A DNA stretch of 49,182 nt from Burkholderiales bacterium RIFCSPLOWO2_02_FULL_57_36 (GCA_001770855.1 MESE01000106.1:1-49182); one strand, 5' to 3'. Positions 34,483 through 44,957 are shown, counted from the first letter of the stretch. Notes: generated by a model not told the origin, from the letters alone. Numbers and translations are program-made.

Positions 34483-35388
34483 ATGCATATATCCCGTGTC
34501 GATCTCAATCTCTTTATCGTTTTTGCCACGATTTACGACGAAGGCAGCGTGACCCGCGCCAGCCAGAAACTGAACCTGACGCAACCGGCGATCAGCCATG
34601 CGCTGGGACGGCTGCGCCTGTTGTTCGACGATCCGTTGTTCGAGCGGCAGGGCCATGCGATGGTGTCCACGCCGCTGGCGCGCAGCATCATCGAACCGGT
34701 GCGGCACTCGCTGCGCGGCTTCGAAGTCACGCTCAACAAGCTCGATCGCTTCGATCCCGCCACCAGCCAGAAGCAATTCAACCTGGGTTTGCGCGATGTA
34801 TTGGAGTCGAACGTGTTGCCGCCGCTGATGAAACGGGTCACTGAAATGGCGCCGCAGGTCAACATCGCCGCCGTTCAGACCGACCGGCGCGAACTGGAAA
34901 GCGAACTGGCGGCGGGGACCCTGGATCTGGCGATCGATGTCTTGCTGCCGTTGTCGAGCGCCGTCCTGCATACCCAGATCGAAACCGATACCACCGTGGT
35001 GCTGGTCCACAAGAACCATCCGTTGGTGCGGGGCTCACTCGACCTGGAGACTTACCTGCAGCAGGATCACATCCTGGCGACATCGCGCCGCAAGGGACCG
35101 GGGATGGAGGACTTCGAGTTGAGCCGCCTGGGGCTGCAGCGCCGGGTTCGTCTGCGCTGTCAGCATTACTTCGCCGCGTGCCGGGTAGTCAGTCAAACCA
35201 ATCTGTTGTTGACGATGCGGGAACGCTATGCGCGGGTCGTGAACGAACAGTTCGGCAACCAGATTCTGCCGTTCCCGCTTGCGCTGCCGTCGTTCGATGC
35301 GCATCTGTACTGGCATGCCAACGTGGACGCCGATCCGGCCAATCTCTGGCTGCGGGAGCAGATCATTCATTCTCTGCAGAGCGTGTAG
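34483..35388 (+). CDS. LysR-family transcriptional regulator
   Basis: 301 residues, normal family length. The winged helix-turn-helix occupies 1-65 (LFIVFATIYDEGSVTRASQK, LNLTQPAISHALGRLRLLF). The substrate-binding domain covers about 90-300. The start is well placed and the divergent layout with the phosphatase-SDR-acyl-CoA dehydrogenase group suggests it regulates those genes. The ligand is unknown. Confidence 0.95.
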   Translation: MHISRVDLNLFIVFATIYDEGSVTRASQKLNLTQPAISHALGRLRLLFDDPLFERQGHAMVSTPLARSIIEPVRHSLRGFEVTLNKLDRFDPATSQKQFNLGLRDVLESNVLPPLMKRVTEMAPQVNIAAVQTDRRELESELAAGTLDLAIDVLLPLSSAVLHTQIETDTTVVLVHKNHPLVRGSLDLETYLQQDHILATSRRKGPGMEDFELSRLGLQRRVRLRCQHYFAACRVVSQTNLLLTMRERYARVVNEQFGNQILPFPLALPSFDAHLYWHANVDADPANLWLREQIIHSLQSV

Positions 35389-35413
35389 GGATGGAGGTTG
35401 GGTAGCGTCCGGA

Positions 35414-35971
35414 TTACTCCGGCATATGCGGAAGATGGTGCCTGCCCGCGCTGACTCTTTTCGCTTGCAATCCTTCGCTGCCGGGCTCGGCCAGAAACCG
35501 CACTTCGACGCCGATGCCGATCTGGTCGAAATCAGGATGGGCCACATTCTCGCGATGAAAATAAAATTCATTGCCGTCCGGCGTTTCAATGAATCCATGT
35601 CCGTCTTCATGCAATTTCGTCACGCGTCCGTGCAACGGCGCTTCGTGCAGTTTCACATCGCCTCGCCGGCAACGAACCTTGTCCTGCAGTTTCCTGATTG
35701 CCGCTTCAAACGCATCGCGGATGACGGCATAAACATCTTCGTTCCGATGCACGCGGCTAATGGCGATCTCCGCTCCCGGCACCGTCAGGTCGATGCGAAT
35801 GTCATACAGGCGTCCCTGCTTTTTATGCTTGCCCGGCACGTCGACCGTCACTTCGCAGTGCATCATGTGTTCGTAGAATTGATCGAGCTTTTCGGCGCGC
35901 TTGCGAATTTCGGATTCAATGGCGTCGGATGGAGGGATATTGAGAAAGTTGATGCGTAAAGGAATTTTCAT
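35414..35971 (-). CDS. HPF/RaiA-like ribosome-associated domain fused to a cold-shock domain
   Basis: 185 residues from ATG 35971 (MKIPLRINFLNIPPSD); the longer frame from 35998 adds nine residues without homology. The N-terminal part (about 1-95) resembles the S30AE/HPF fold (IESEIRKRAEKLDQFYEHMM, DVYAVIRDAFEAAIRKLQ). The C-terminal part (about 115-180) is a cold-shock OB fold with GHGFIET (RNP1) and EFYFHRENV (RNP2). Such fusions are expected to bind ribosomes or RNA, possibly in stress or stationary phase. It is a single gene. Confidence 0.9.
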   Translation of the reverse strand: MKIPLRINFLNIPPSDAIESEIRKRAEKLDQFYEHMMHCEVTVDVPGKHKKQGRLYDIRIDLTVPGAEIAISRVHRNEDVYAVIRDAFEAAIRKLQDKVRCRRGDVKLHEAPLHGRVTKLHEDGHGFIETPDGNEFYFHRENVAHPDFDQIGIGVEVRFLAEPGSEGLQAKRVSAGRHHLPHMPE

Positions 35972-36292
35972 CGTTATCCGGTAAACATGAACTATCAATG
36001 ACTCAGGTTAAAAGCAAATCAGAGATCAAGATTGAGATAGCGCAGATGAACGCGCTACCGCTCTTCCATGAATGATTGTCTGCGGCAAGAATTTCATTGC
36101 GAAGCATAGTTGACAAGAAAGACCTCTCTCCTTGAGTGCCGTCAGGAAAGCCGATTCGTACGGCATCGCATATACCAAAACTTTTTTCTTCACCGCTCTG
36201 ATTCGCACTTGACACCTGTCAACAGTCGCCCCGCATCAATGCATTATTGTCAACTACTGTACTCATCATGAACGATCTTTTGGAGATAGAAC

Positions 36293-38380
36293 GTGAGCGG
36301 AATCCGGGACATAGTGCGGTATGGCGTCGCCTTGACGATAGCAGTCGTGTTGAGTGCTTGCGGCGGCGGAACCGACACCGTGTCCGACTCCTCTCAAGGC
36401 GACCGAATGCCGACGCCAAGATTGTTTGCTCCCGGGGATATCACATGGACCCAATGCGCAGTGGAGGACGGCATATGCAATGTGCCCGGAACAAACGAAG
36501 TGCGTTACGGCTTGAACGGCACCTACGCCACCAGGGTGGTGACCGGCTCGGTGGCTTGTACCAACCAGGTGTTCGGCGATCCGCTTCCTGGCGCAGACAA
36601 GGTATGCGAATACGCGACCATCGAGCCGGGCGGAGAACCGCCGCCTCCTCCACCTCCTCCGCCACCGGGCGATACATGGACCAAATGCGCCAATGAAGGC
36701 GGCGTCTGCGTATTCTCCGGAACCACACAGGTGCGCTATGGCCTGAACGGCACTTATGCTATTCGTACCGCATCCGATTCGATCGGCTGTAATAACCAGG
36801 TGTTCGGCGATCCGCTGCCTGGCATCGTGAAAATTTGCGAGTACGCGACCTCCGGTTCCGAACCGCCGCCACCACCGCCGGACCTGACGTGGACCAGATG
36901 TGCATCCGAAGGCGGTATCTGCTCATTCTCCGGGACCAGGCAGGTGCGCTATGGCCGGGATACAACATTCGTTACGCGCATCGCCACCGGCTCGATCGGC
37001 TGCAATAACGAAGTCTTCGGCGATCCGCTGTTCGGCATCGTGAAGGTCTGCGATTACGCGACCGAAGGATCGACCACGCCACCATCCGGTACCGTGCCGC
37101 CGGTTACATCCGGGTCGATGACCATGTCATGCGTGGATGGTCCAAGCTGGCAATGCAGCGGCGGGAGCCTGATCCGCATCGACAACGGCGTGGGATTGAC
37201 CCGCTCCGGTGTGCAGGTCTACGGCAGATCGACCAGCGACATGCAGAATCCGAACCCTGACCAGACCGGCGCATTCGGACTGACGGCGGCGTCGGGCGGG
37301 CTGGCGGAAATCCGGCTTTCCAAGGAAGGCGGCGGCAACATCGGCGGCATGGCGATGATCCTCAGTAACCTTGGCCTGACATGGGATGGCGTGACCGAGC
37401 GGCCGATGACCATCGAAACCTTTACCACCACGCAGGGCCGGGTCCAGCTCGACTCAAGCGGCGCGCTGGTATTCGGCGCGCTTCCCTCCAGCGCCAACCT
37501 CGGCTTCTTCGACTACGCGTCCCAAGGCAGGAACGGCACCCAGGCCAACTATGCCAACAACCGGTATTTTCCGCGCAGCGAACCGTCGCGCTGCAACCCG
37601 CCCTCGCCAAGCTGCCCGACGATAGAAACCACCGGCCTGCATTACTTGCCGCGCATCGGCGATTGGCGCAGCGGCGGCAACACGCCGGACATGATGGATG
37701 CCGGGCGCGTGCATGGCGACGGCGATATCCATTCCGGCGATGCGCTGCCCGGCAGCAGCCCGCCATGGCTGCCGGGCGGCACCGGCTACGGCGTTCCGTT
37801 CCCCGGTTCGAAAGGCTACCGCGCGTTCGACGGCTGGAGCTATGCATACAGCAACCTGGCTGCGTGGATCACGCAGGACACGATCAATATCGGAGAATGG
37901 GGAGCGCTGGAAGAACACAACAAGAACCGGCGCGGCTTCGTCGCCTACGGCGCGGTGACTGACCCCGCCGCGGTGCCGGCCAGCGGTGCCGCCAGCTATG
38001 CCGGTTTTGCCTATGGCTGGCATGCGCCGAATGCGGTCGATGATCCGGTGTTCATCAACGGCAACGCCACCGTGACGGTGAATTTCGCGACCAGGAGCGC
38101 GACGATCGCGATCCAGAACACGCAAGCCGGGGCCACCCCGATGCCGCTAGCCTTTACCGCGACCGTGCCGATGGGTGCGACCGGTGAAAATGTCGCCAAC
38201 TACATGACCGGGGTTGCCAGTACCGGTGCTTTGAGCGGCGGCGTGGGCGGACGTTATTTCGGCCCTGTCGTGACCGGCGGCAACGGCGCAGGTCCGACTG
38301 AAGTAGGCGGTATTTTTTCGATGTCAAGCGCCAGCACCGGCCAGGTCTTCATCGGTGGCTTTGTGGGAAGGAAGCAATAG
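36293..38380 (+). CDS. Large lipoprotein with three cysteine modules and proline-rich linkers
   Basis: 695 residues, from GTG 36293 with GGAG seven bases upstream. Lipobox LSAC with Cys23 marks a lipoprotein. Three similar modules of about 55 residues (about 50-110, 125-180, 198-255) share WTxCAxExGxCxxxGTxxVR, YG, and CxNxVFGDPxxGxxKxCxYA; each has four cysteines. Linkers are runs of nine, then six, prolines. The C-terminal 425 residues (MSCVDGPSWQCSGG onward) are Gly/Ser/Thr-rich and beta-like, and were not recognised. The modules resemble carbohydrate-binding-like repeats seen in secreted enzymes, but no function is claimed. It probably sits at the outer membrane or cell surface. Confidence 0.85.
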   Translation: MSGIRDIVRYGVALTIAVVLSACGGGTDTVSDSSQGDRMPTPRLFAPGDITWTQCAVEDGICNVPGTNEVRYGLNGTYATRVVTGSVACTNQVFGDPLPGADKVCEYATIEPGGEPPPPPPPPPPGDTWTKCANEGGVCVFSGTTQVRYGLNGTYAIRTASDSIGCNNQVFGDPLPGIVKICEYATSGSEPPPPPPDLTWTRCASEGGICSFSGTRQVRYGRDTTFVTRIATGSIGCNNEVFGDPLFGIVKVCDYATEGSTTPPSGTVPPVTSGSMTMSCVDGPSWQCSGGSLIRIDNGVGLTRSGVQVYGRSTSDMQNPNPDQTGAFGLTAASGGLAEIRLSKEGGGNIGGMAMILSNLGLTWDGVTERPMTIETFTTTQGRVQLDSSGALVFGALPSSANLGFFDYASQGRNGTQANYANNRYFPRSEPSRCNPPSPSCPTIETTGLHYLPRIGDWRSGGNTPDMMDAGRVHGDGDIHSGDALPGSSPPWLPGGTGYGVPFPGSKGYRAFDGWSYAYSNLAAWITQDTINIGEWGALEEHNKNRRGFVAYGAVTDPAAVPASGAASYAGFAYGWHAPNAVDDPVFINGNATVTVNFATRSATIAIQNTQAGATPMPLAFTATVPMGATGENVANYMTGVASTGALSGGVGGRYFGPVVTGGNGAGPTEVGGIFSMSSASTGQVFIGGFVGRKQ

Positions 38381-38412
38381 CGCAGCATCGATGCAGGTTA
38401 AAAGGCAATGGC

Positions 38413-38454
38413 GCGGAGCAGATCAAGAGGCGCACCTCCCTGCTCCGCTTTTTT
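38413..38454 (+). terminator. Terminator of the lipoprotein gene
   Basis: GCGGAGCAG and CTGCTCCGC form a perfect 9-bp stem around an 18-base loop, followed by six T residues, 32 bases after the stop codon. Confidence 0.8.
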
Positions 38455-38760
38455 GAGCGTATCGCAGCGAGGTGCGCCGCCGCCTCGCTCGTGGCAACCG
38501 CGAAATGCAACTTTCTGCGACGGCCTTGATCAACGTTCGATATTTCTTGATTTTTTCTTGCGGCTCATGCCCTGCCTCAAGCATGGGATTCATGACTGAA
38601 TCGCGATTGGCGCCGCGAGTTTGGCGCTGGTAAAAATGATTTCTATTTACCCTGATTGCAGCGCCGGAAGATGATGTCGGCGCACTCGATCAGCGCGCCG
38701 GGTGGCAAAAAAACTGCCCGATTGCTGGACGAAGACTCTTGGCGTGGAAGGAATTCTCGC
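38455..38760. other. Intergenic region before the diguanylate cyclase gene
   Basis: About 300 bases. Part of it (from 38656, 38671 or 38674) could be coding if the cyclase gene starts earlier than chosen. No other gene or repeat was seen. Confidence 0.4.
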
Positions 38761-40128
38761 GTGAAGCAGGCTTTTGCGAATGATGTACTGAATTCGTTGG
38801 ATGCACAGATTGCGGTGCTGGATGCCCATGGCACTATCGTGAAGGTCAATGAGGAATGGAAACGCTTTGCTCGTGAGAATGGCAGCGACGACGAGGCATT
38901 TTATGTCGGCGCAAGCTATCTGGCGGTTTGCGAAAATGCAATAGTTCAGGCCAAAGACCCGACCGCGGCGATGACGCTCGACGGCATGCGCGAGCTGCTG
39001 CAAGGAAAACGGAATAGTTTTTCGGTCGAGTATCCTTGCCACTCCCCGCATCAACAGCGCTGGTTCATCGCCAACATAACGCGCTTCTCCCATCAGGGCG
39101 CAACCTATCTTGCAGTCGTGCATGCAGACATCACCGCACGCAAGCTTGCTGAAAACGCACTCCGCGACGCCGAAACCACGCTGCGCGGCGTCCTGGAAGC
39201 CTTGCCGGTTGGCGTATGGATCATGAACCGGAACGGACAGATCGTTCACGGAAATGCAGCCAGTCAAAGGATCTGGGCCGGAGCGCGTTATGTGGGGCCG
39301 GAGCAATTCGGCGAATACAAGGGATGGTGGCTGGATAGCGGGCGCCTGATCGCCGCAGAAGAATGGGCTGCGGCACGCGCGATCAGCAAGGGCGAAACGT
39401 CGATCGATGAAGAAGTGCGGATTCAATGTTTCGACGGCAGCAGCAAGATCATTCTCAATTCAGCCATACCGCTGCGCGACGATGCAGGCAACCTGAACGG
39501 CGCAGTCATCGTCAACCAGGACATCACCTTGCGCAAGCGCGCCGAAGAAGATGTGCGCAAAGCCAACGCATCCGCCGATGCAATGAACCGGGAACTCCAG
39601 CAGGTATTGGCGCGAGAACAACGCAACGCGCGTACGGATGATTTAACCGGGTTGAACAATCGGCGCCATTTTTTTGAACTGGGTAAGCAACTGTTTGCCG
39701 TGGCTCAGCGGTACGGCACGCCTTTTTCCATAGTTATGTTCGATCTCGACTATTTCAAGCGAATCAACGATCTGTATGGCCATCAAATGGGCGACACGAT
39801 ATTGAAACGTGTCGCCACGATTGCGCAGGAACGCGTTCGGCACGCCGACGTTCTCGCGCGCTATGGCGGCGAGGAATTCATTGTGGCGCTTCCGAACGTG
39901 GGTGCGCATGAGGCGCTTGCCGCCGCCGAAAATATTCGCCGGCACGTTGCGGCGTTCCGCGAAATCGCCGGCGACAGCGAGCTGAGCGCCACGATCAGCG
40001 CGGGCGTCGCGGAAATCGTGCCGGGCGACGATACTCTGGATTATCTCATCAAGCGCGCAGACCAGGCCCTGTATGCAGCCAAGAATGCCGGCCGCAACCG
40101 CTGCCAAATATTTTCCCCAGGCAGGTAA
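38761..40128 (+). CDS. Diguanylate cyclase with two PAS domains
   Basis: 455 residues from GTG 38761, chosen because AAGGAA lies eight bases upstream; ATGs at 38671 and 38674 would add about 30 low-quality residues. First PAS (about 8-125, AQIAVLDAHGTIVKVNEEWK), second PAS (about 135-265, GVWIMNRNGQIVHGN), short coiled coil, then GGDEF domain (about 290-455) with RTDDLTGLNNRR, FDLDYFKRINDLYGH and active-site RYGGEEF. An RHAD inhibitory site precedes it at the usual spacing. It should make c-di-GMP and be product-inhibited. No membrane segment is present. Monocistronic in appearance. Confidence 0.92.
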   Translation: MKQAFANDVLNSLDAQIAVLDAHGTIVKVNEEWKRFARENGSDDEAFYVGASYLAVCENAIVQAKDPTAAMTLDGMRELLQGKRNSFSVEYPCHSPHQQRWFIANITRFSHQGATYLAVVHADITARKLAENALRDAETTLRGVLEALPVGVWIMNRNGQIVHGNAASQRIWAGARYVGPEQFGEYKGWWLDSGRLIAAEEWAAARAISKGETSIDEEVRIQCFDGSSKIILNSAIPLRDDAGNLNGAVIVNQDITLRKRAEEDVRKANASADAMNRELQQVLAREQRNARTDDLTGLNNRRHFFELGKQLFAVAQRYGTPFSIVMFDLDYFKRINDLYGHQMGDTILKRVATIAQERVRHADVLARYGGEEFIVALPNVGAHEALAAAENIRRHVAAFREIAGDSELSATISAGVAEIVPGDDTLDYLIKRADQALYAAKNAGRNRCQIFSPGR

Positions 40129-40267
40129 CGCGGCTCCGGCACCACGGTTGGGGCTTGCATCGAGACTGCCGCTCTATTCCAGCATCCACCTGGGAAAAAT
40201 TCCGTCCTGGTTTGTTCATGCAGTTGAATTTGATCAATATCAATGAAGCATAAAGAGATAAGCGACT

Positions 40268-41065
40268 ATGGTGTTTCACACCAGCGGCGAACACTCCAAG
40301 GTCGATCCCATATCAGAAATTCCGCACGACGCTTCCTTAGCCGCTCTGCCTGATGCAGAGCGGAAAGTTGTTTGTGCGATGCGTGGGGTGACAAAGATTT
40401 ATACAATGGGCGAAGTGCAGATTCAAGCGCTGAACAATATCGATCTGGATCTCTACGAACGCGAATTCATCGTGCTGCTTGGCGCCTCCGGAAGCGGCAA
40501 ATCCACCTTGCTCAATATTCTGGGCGGACTGGACACTCCTTCCAGCGGCACGCTGCATTACCTCGATCACGATCTCACCGATGCCGACGATGCCGCGCTG
40601 ACGCGGTTCCGGCGTGAACATGTCGGCTTTGTCTTCCAGTTCTACAACCTGATTCCGAGTCTTACCGCACTGGAAAATGTGCAATTGGTCACCGAAATCA
40701 GCGAGGATCCGATGGACCCGGTCGAAGCGTTGAAGGTGGTCGGCCTGGGCGAACGGATTCATCATTTCCCGGCGCAAATGTCCGGCGGCGAACAGCAGCG
40801 CGTCGCCATCGCCCGCGCCATCGCCAAGCGGCCCGACATCCTGCTGTGCGACGAACCGACCGGCGCGCTGGATATCCGCACCGGCAAGCTGGTGCTGGGC
40901 GCACTGGAACGCATCAACCGCGAATTCGGCACCACCACCGCGATCATCACGCATAACGCGGCGATTGCCGGCATGGCGCATCGCGTGATCTACATCAGCA
41001 GCGGGCAGATTACCCACATCGATACCAATGCAACCCGCCTGTCGCCGGAGGAGATGACGTGGTGA
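40268..41065 (+). CDS. ABC transporter ATP-binding protein (LolD/MacB-type)
   Basis: 265 residues with a 35-residue N-terminal extension before the ATPase fold. Walker [11 protein letters not shown]-loop in [12 protein letters not shown], signature [14 protein letters not shown], Walker [13 protein letters not shown] and switch His in IITHN are all intact. The permease gene overlaps by seven bases and an adaptor gene follows, forming one exporter. This ATPase branch works in mechanotransmission-type systems that move substrates from the periplasm rather than across the inner membrane. Confidence 0.95.
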   Translation: MVFHTSGEHSKVDPISEIPHDASLAALPDAERKVVCAMRGVTKIYTMGEVQIQALNNIDLDLYEREFIVLLGASGSGKSTLLNILGGLDTPSSGTLHYLDHDLTDADDAALTRFRREHVGFVFQFYNLIPSLTALENVQLVTEISEDPMDPVEALKVVGLGERIHHFPAQMSGGEQQRVAIARAIAKRPDILLCDEPTGALDIRTGKLVLGALERINREFGTTTAIITHNAAIAGMAHRVIYISSGQITHIDTNATRLSPEEMTW

Positions 41066-43440
41066 ACCTGTTGCGCGCCCTGCACCCGCTGGATCGAAAA
41101 CTGATGCGCGACATGTGGCGCATGCGCGGCCAGGCCTTGGCGATCGCGCTGGTCGCCATGTGCGGCATCGCCACCTTTGTCACGATGCGCGGCGCTTACG
41201 AGGCGCTGCTGACGACGCAGGCAAGCTATTACGAGCAGTACCACTTCGCCGACGTGTTCGCCAATGTAAAGCGCGCGCCGCTGTCGCTGCTGGAGCGGGT
41301 TCGCGGCATTTCGGGCGTCAACGAAGTGGATGGACGCGTGGTGTTCGATGCATCATTGGATGTACCGGGGCTGGAAGAACCCGCAAGCGGGCGGCTGGTG
41401 TCGCTGCCCGAGCGCCCCGGCAGCGGCCTGAACCGGGTACATCTTCGCACCGGGCGCATGCCGGAACCCGGCAGCAGCAATGAAGTGCTGGTCAGCGAAG
41501 CTTTTTCGCAAGCGAACAAGCTTCGCCCCGGCGACAGCCTGCATGCGATCATCAATGGCCGCAAGGAACGGCTGCGCATCGTCGGCATTGCGATTTCGCC
41601 TGAATACGTCAGCGAAATCAAAGGCAACAGTTTTCCGGACAACCGGCGCTTCGGCGTGATGTGGATGGACCGCGAAGCGCTGGAGGGGGCGACGAATATT
41701 CGCGACGGCTTCAACGACCTGTCGGTGATTCTCGCACCGAACGCCAGCGAGTTGCGCGTCATCGAGCAGCTCGACACACTACTCGCGCCTTACGGCACAC
41801 TGGGCGCATACGGCCGCAAGGACCAGATTTCGCACAACTTCCTGAACAACGAACTGGCGAGCAGCCGCGTCAGCGCCACGGTGCTGCCGGCGATCTTTCT
41901 TGGCGTGGTCGCCTTCCTGATCCACAACGTGCTGCTGCGGATCACGGCGCTGCAGCGCGCGCAGATCGCGCTGTTCAAGAGCTTCGGCTACAGCAAGTTC
42001 GAGGTCGGCATGCACTACCTGAAATTCGCATTGCTGACCGTGATGGCCGGCGGCGTCGTCGGCATCGCGCTGGGCACCTGGCTTGGCCGAGGCCTGGCGC
42101 AGCTGTATACGGACTTTTATCATTTCCCGGAACTGGAATTTTCGCTTTCCGGGTTTTCGATCGTCGCCTCACTGTTGATTGCGGCGATTTCCGCTCTGGT
42201 CGGCGCCGTCATCGCGGTGATGCGGGTGCTGGCGCTGGCGCCGGCGGAAGCGATGCGCCCCGAGTCGCCGGCGCATTTCAGGCCCGGACCGCTGGAACGG
42301 CTCGGCCTGCAGCGCTACATGCCGCTGCCGGTGCGCATAATATTGCGCAACCTGGAACGCCGGCCGCTGAAAGCGATGATGTCGATTTTCGGCCTGGCGC
42401 TGGCGGTGTCGCTGGTGGTAACCGGCCAGTTCACCTTCGATGCGCTGGATGAAATCATCCGGCTGCAATTTCGCACCGCACAGCGCGATGATGTGACGGT
42501 CGCGTTCAATGAAGTGCGCGATCGTTCGGTGGCATACAACCTCGCGGCGCTGCCCGGCGTACTGCGCGTCGAGCCGTTCCGCAATGTCGCCGTCGAGCTG
42601 AAACACGGACATCGCGGCAAGAAGACCGCGATCGTCGGACTGGGCCGGGAGCGGGAGCTGCGTGTCGTGCTGGATGAATCCGAGCGGCCGGTCGATCTGC
42701 CGCGCGACGGCATTGTGTTGAGCGAAATGCTGGCCGACATACTCCACATTCGCATCGGCGATGCGATCACGATCAAACTGCTGGAAGGACGGCGACAGAC
42801 CGTTTCCGCGCCGGTGACCCGGATCATCGACGAACCGATCGGCGCCTTCGCCTATATGGATATGACTGCGCTGGCGAAGCTCATGTCCGAACCGGAGACT
42901 GTCAACGGAGCGTTTCTCACGGTCGATCCGCAGCAACAGGCGACGCTGTACCGGACCCTGAAGACCATCCCGGCGGTCGGCAGCGTCAGCCTGCGCGAAG
43001 CGATGCTGCAAAGCTTCCTGTCCACCATCGCGGAAAACATGACCATCAACACCATTGTGCTGATCGTATTTGCATGCATCATCGCGGTCGGCATCGTCTA
43101 CAACTCGGCGCGCATCGCGCTGTCGGAACATGCGCTTGAACTTGCGAGCCTGCGCATTCTCGGTTTTACCAAAGGCGAAGTCGGCGCGATGCTGCTCGGG
43201 GAGCAGGGCCTGCTGACGCTCGCCGCGATCCCGCTCGGCTGCGCCATCGGTTACGGCCTTGCGGCATTGCTTGCGGTACTGTTGAGTCAGGAACTGTTCC
43301 GCATCCCGCTGGTCGTCAGCACGCGAACCTTCATGATGGCGGCCGGCGTCGTGTTGGCCGCCGCGGCCGCTTCCGGTTTCCTGGTGTGGCGCAAAGTGCA
43401 AAAGCTGGATTTGATTGAAGTGCTGAAAACAAGAGAATAA
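41059..43440 (+). CDS. FtsX-family ABC transporter permease
   Basis: 793 residues from GTG 41059 (GGAGGAG just upstream; GTG 41062 also possible). It is a duplicated FtsX/ABC3 permease: first membrane helix about 25-45, a periplasmic domain of about 220 residues, a helix cluster (about 275-405), a further helix near 450 ([15 protein letters not shown]), a second periplasmic domain, and a final helix cluster (about 660-785, ending [20 protein letters not shown]). It pairs with the overlapping ATPase. The substrate is unknown; a tripartite efflux or envelope-lipid role is inferred from the adaptor. Confidence 0.94.
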   Translation: MVNLLRALHPLDRKLMRDMWRMRGQALAIALVAMCGIATFVTMRGAYEALLTTQASYYEQYHFADVFANVKRAPLSLLERVRGISGVNEVDGRVVFDASLDVPGLEEPASGRLVSLPERPGSGLNRVHLRTGRMPEPGSSNEVLVSEAFSQANKLRPGDSLHAIINGRKERLRIVGIAISPEYVSEIKGNSFPDNRRFGVMWMDREALEGATNIRDGFNDLSVILAPNASELRVIEQLDTLLAPYGTLGAYGRKDQISHNFLNNELASSRVSATVLPAIFLGVVAFLIHNVLLRITALQRAQIALFKSFGYSKFEVGMHYLKFALLTVMAGGVVGIALGTWLGRGLAQLYTDFYHFPELEFSLSGFSIVASLLIAAISALVGAVIAVMRVLALAPAEAMRPESPAHFRPGPLERLGLQRYMPLPVRIILRNLERRPLKAMMSIFGLALAVSLVVTGQFTFDALDEIIRLQFRTAQRDDVTVAFNEVRDRSVAYNLAALPGVLRVEPFRNVAVELKHGHRGKKTAIVGLGRERELRVVLDESERPVDLPRDGIVLSEMLADILHIRIGDAITIKLLEGRRQTVSAPVTRIIDEPIGAFAYMDMTALAKLMSEPETVNGAFLTVDPQQQATLYRTLKTIPAVGSVSLREAMLQSFLSTIAENMTINTIVLIVFACIIAVGIVYNSARIALSEHALELASLRILGFTKGEVGAMLLGEQGLLTLAAIPLGCAIGYGLAALLAVLLSQELFRIPLVVSTRTFMMAAGVVLAAAAASGFLVWRKVQKLDLIEVLKTRE

Positions 43441-43445
43441 TCCCC

Positions 43446-44693
43446 ATGGCAGACGCCGTCCCCACCCCGCCCCCGCCGCCCAATCGCCATCGTTCCGCCG
43501 GACGTATCCCGCGGCGCTGGGGCATGGGCGCCGTCGGTGTCCTGATCGTTGCCGCCCTGCTCTGGTTCCTGTTTTCACCCGATCCGGTCAGGGTCGAGCT
43601 GGCGCGCGTCACGCAGGGTCCGATGCAAGTCACCATCAACAACCAGGGACAGGTCCGGGTACATGACAAATACAATGTCGCCGCGCCGGTCGCCGCGGAA
43701 TTGCAGCGCATCGAATTGCACGATGGCGATCCGGTTCGCAAGGGCCAGACGGTCGCCGTCCTCAAACCTTTGCCGATGGACATGCGCCAAAGACAGGAAG
43801 CTGTCGCGCGCCTGGAGGCGGCCCGGGCGATGGCGCGCGAAGCCGGCTTGCGGGTCCGGCGCGCCGACACCGAACTGCAGTTCGCGATCAGCGAACGGGC
43901 CCGGATCGAGCGCCTGATCAAGGACAATTTCGTATCGCCGCAAGCCGCCGATAAAGCGAGGACCGCTGAATCAACCGCCCGCGCCGAATGGAATGCCGCG
44001 AAGTCGCGCGAACAGGCGGCACTGGCGGATGCGCGAGCCGCCGAGGCCGCGCTGTCGGCGGCCGACCTGCCCGGCGCCGGCACAAAACGGCAAGTGCAAC
44101 TCGTGTCTCCGGTGGACGGTTATGTTTTGCGGGTGCATGAAAGAAGCGAACGAACCGTGAGCGCCGGCACGCCGCTGGTGACGATCGGCGATCCGACGCA
44201 GTACGAGATCGTGGTCGATGTGCTGTCCACCGATGCCGTCAAGATCGCGCCCGGCAATATCATGCTTCTTGAAGGCTGGGGCGGCGGCAAGACCTTGCAA
44301 GCGAAGGTCCGGCTGGTCGAGCCGGTGGCGTTCACCAAAGTATCCGCGCTGGGCGTCGAGGAACAGCGGGTCAACGTGCTCGCCGATCCAATCGACCCGC
44401 TTGGTCCGCTGGGCGACGGCTACCGGATTGAAGCGCGCATCGTGATCTGGTCGGCCGATCAGGTCACGAAAGTCGCCGGCAGCAGCCTGTTTCGGGTCGG
44501 CGATGCATGGCATGTGTTTGTGGTCGAGAACGGCCATGCGCGAGAACGCGAAGTAAAGGTCGGACAGCGCAACCAGGATGAGGCGCAGATACTGTCGGGC
44601 CTGACGCCGGGCGATACGGTGGTTCGCTACCCGAGCAATCAGATCAGCAACGGCACGCGCATCGAGGCTTCGAATCCGGCGGGAAATCGATAA
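43446..44693 (+). CDS. HlyD/MacA-type periplasmic adaptor protein
   Basis: 415 residues. A proline-rich cytoplasmic start is followed by one membrane anchor (about 28-46, MGAVGVLIVAALLWFLF). The lipoyl/biotinyl half-motif VAAPVAAELQRI is followed by a coiled-coil hairpin (about 110-200, LEAARAMAREAGLRVRRADT), the second half VSPVDGYVLRV and a beta-barrel region. It links the inner-membrane exporter to an outer-membrane channel. No TolC-like gene lies in the window. It starts five bases after the permease stop and completes the three-gene exporter. Confidence 0.93.
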   Translation: MADAVPTPPPPPNRHRSAGRIPRRWGMGAVGVLIVAALLWFLFSPDPVRVELARVTQGPMQVTINNQGQVRVHDKYNVAAPVAAELQRIELHDGDPVRKGQTVAVLKPLPMDMRQRQEAVARLEAARAMAREAGLRVRRADTELQFAISERARIERLIKDNFVSPQAADKARTAESTARAEWNAAKSREQAALADARAAEAALSAADLPGAGTKRQVQLVSPVDGYVLRVHERSERTVSAGTPLVTIGDPTQYEIVVDVLSTDAVKIAPGNIMLLEGWGGGKTLQAKVRLVEPVAFTKVSALGVEEQRVNVLADPIDPLGPLGDGYRIEARIVIWSADQVTKVAGSSLFRVGDAWHVFVVENGHAREREVKVGQRNQDEAQILSGLTPGDTVVRYPSNQISNGTRIEASNPAGNR

Positions 44694-44957
44694 ACAGGCT
44701 GATCCGGGGGCATTGTGCTCAGCCGATATGGAACAGATGCGAAGCAGGAATTTTCTTGTTGCTGTAGCAACTTGTTCATGGCAGGATACGGATCACACCC
44801 TTTCGTCAGGACGCCGTTTTATTGGTCGGCGCAATCCTGTATGAATATGCAGCTTACTAGCGGAGATTCAACATGCATACGGATTTTCATCGATTTGCAG
44901 TGGCAGAATATACGGCACGCCGGGGCGATATGCGTCATGGCTTGTCGGCTGTAACAC

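Noticed and set aside
36003..36215. 70-residue minus-strand frame upstream of the lipoprotein gene
   Set aside because: No ribosome site, no homology recognised, and two overlapping frames of similar length make it look random.
42169..43578. Minus-strand open frame of 469 residues opposite the ABC permease and adaptor genes
   Set aside because: It spans two real genes on the other strand and has the His/Gln/Arg-rich composition of an antisense frame.
44715..44954. Possible 79-residue plus-strand gene between the adaptor gene and the second cassette array
   Set aside because: Cys- and aromatic-rich, irregular composition, no ribosome site, no recognisable fold. Treated as non-coding.
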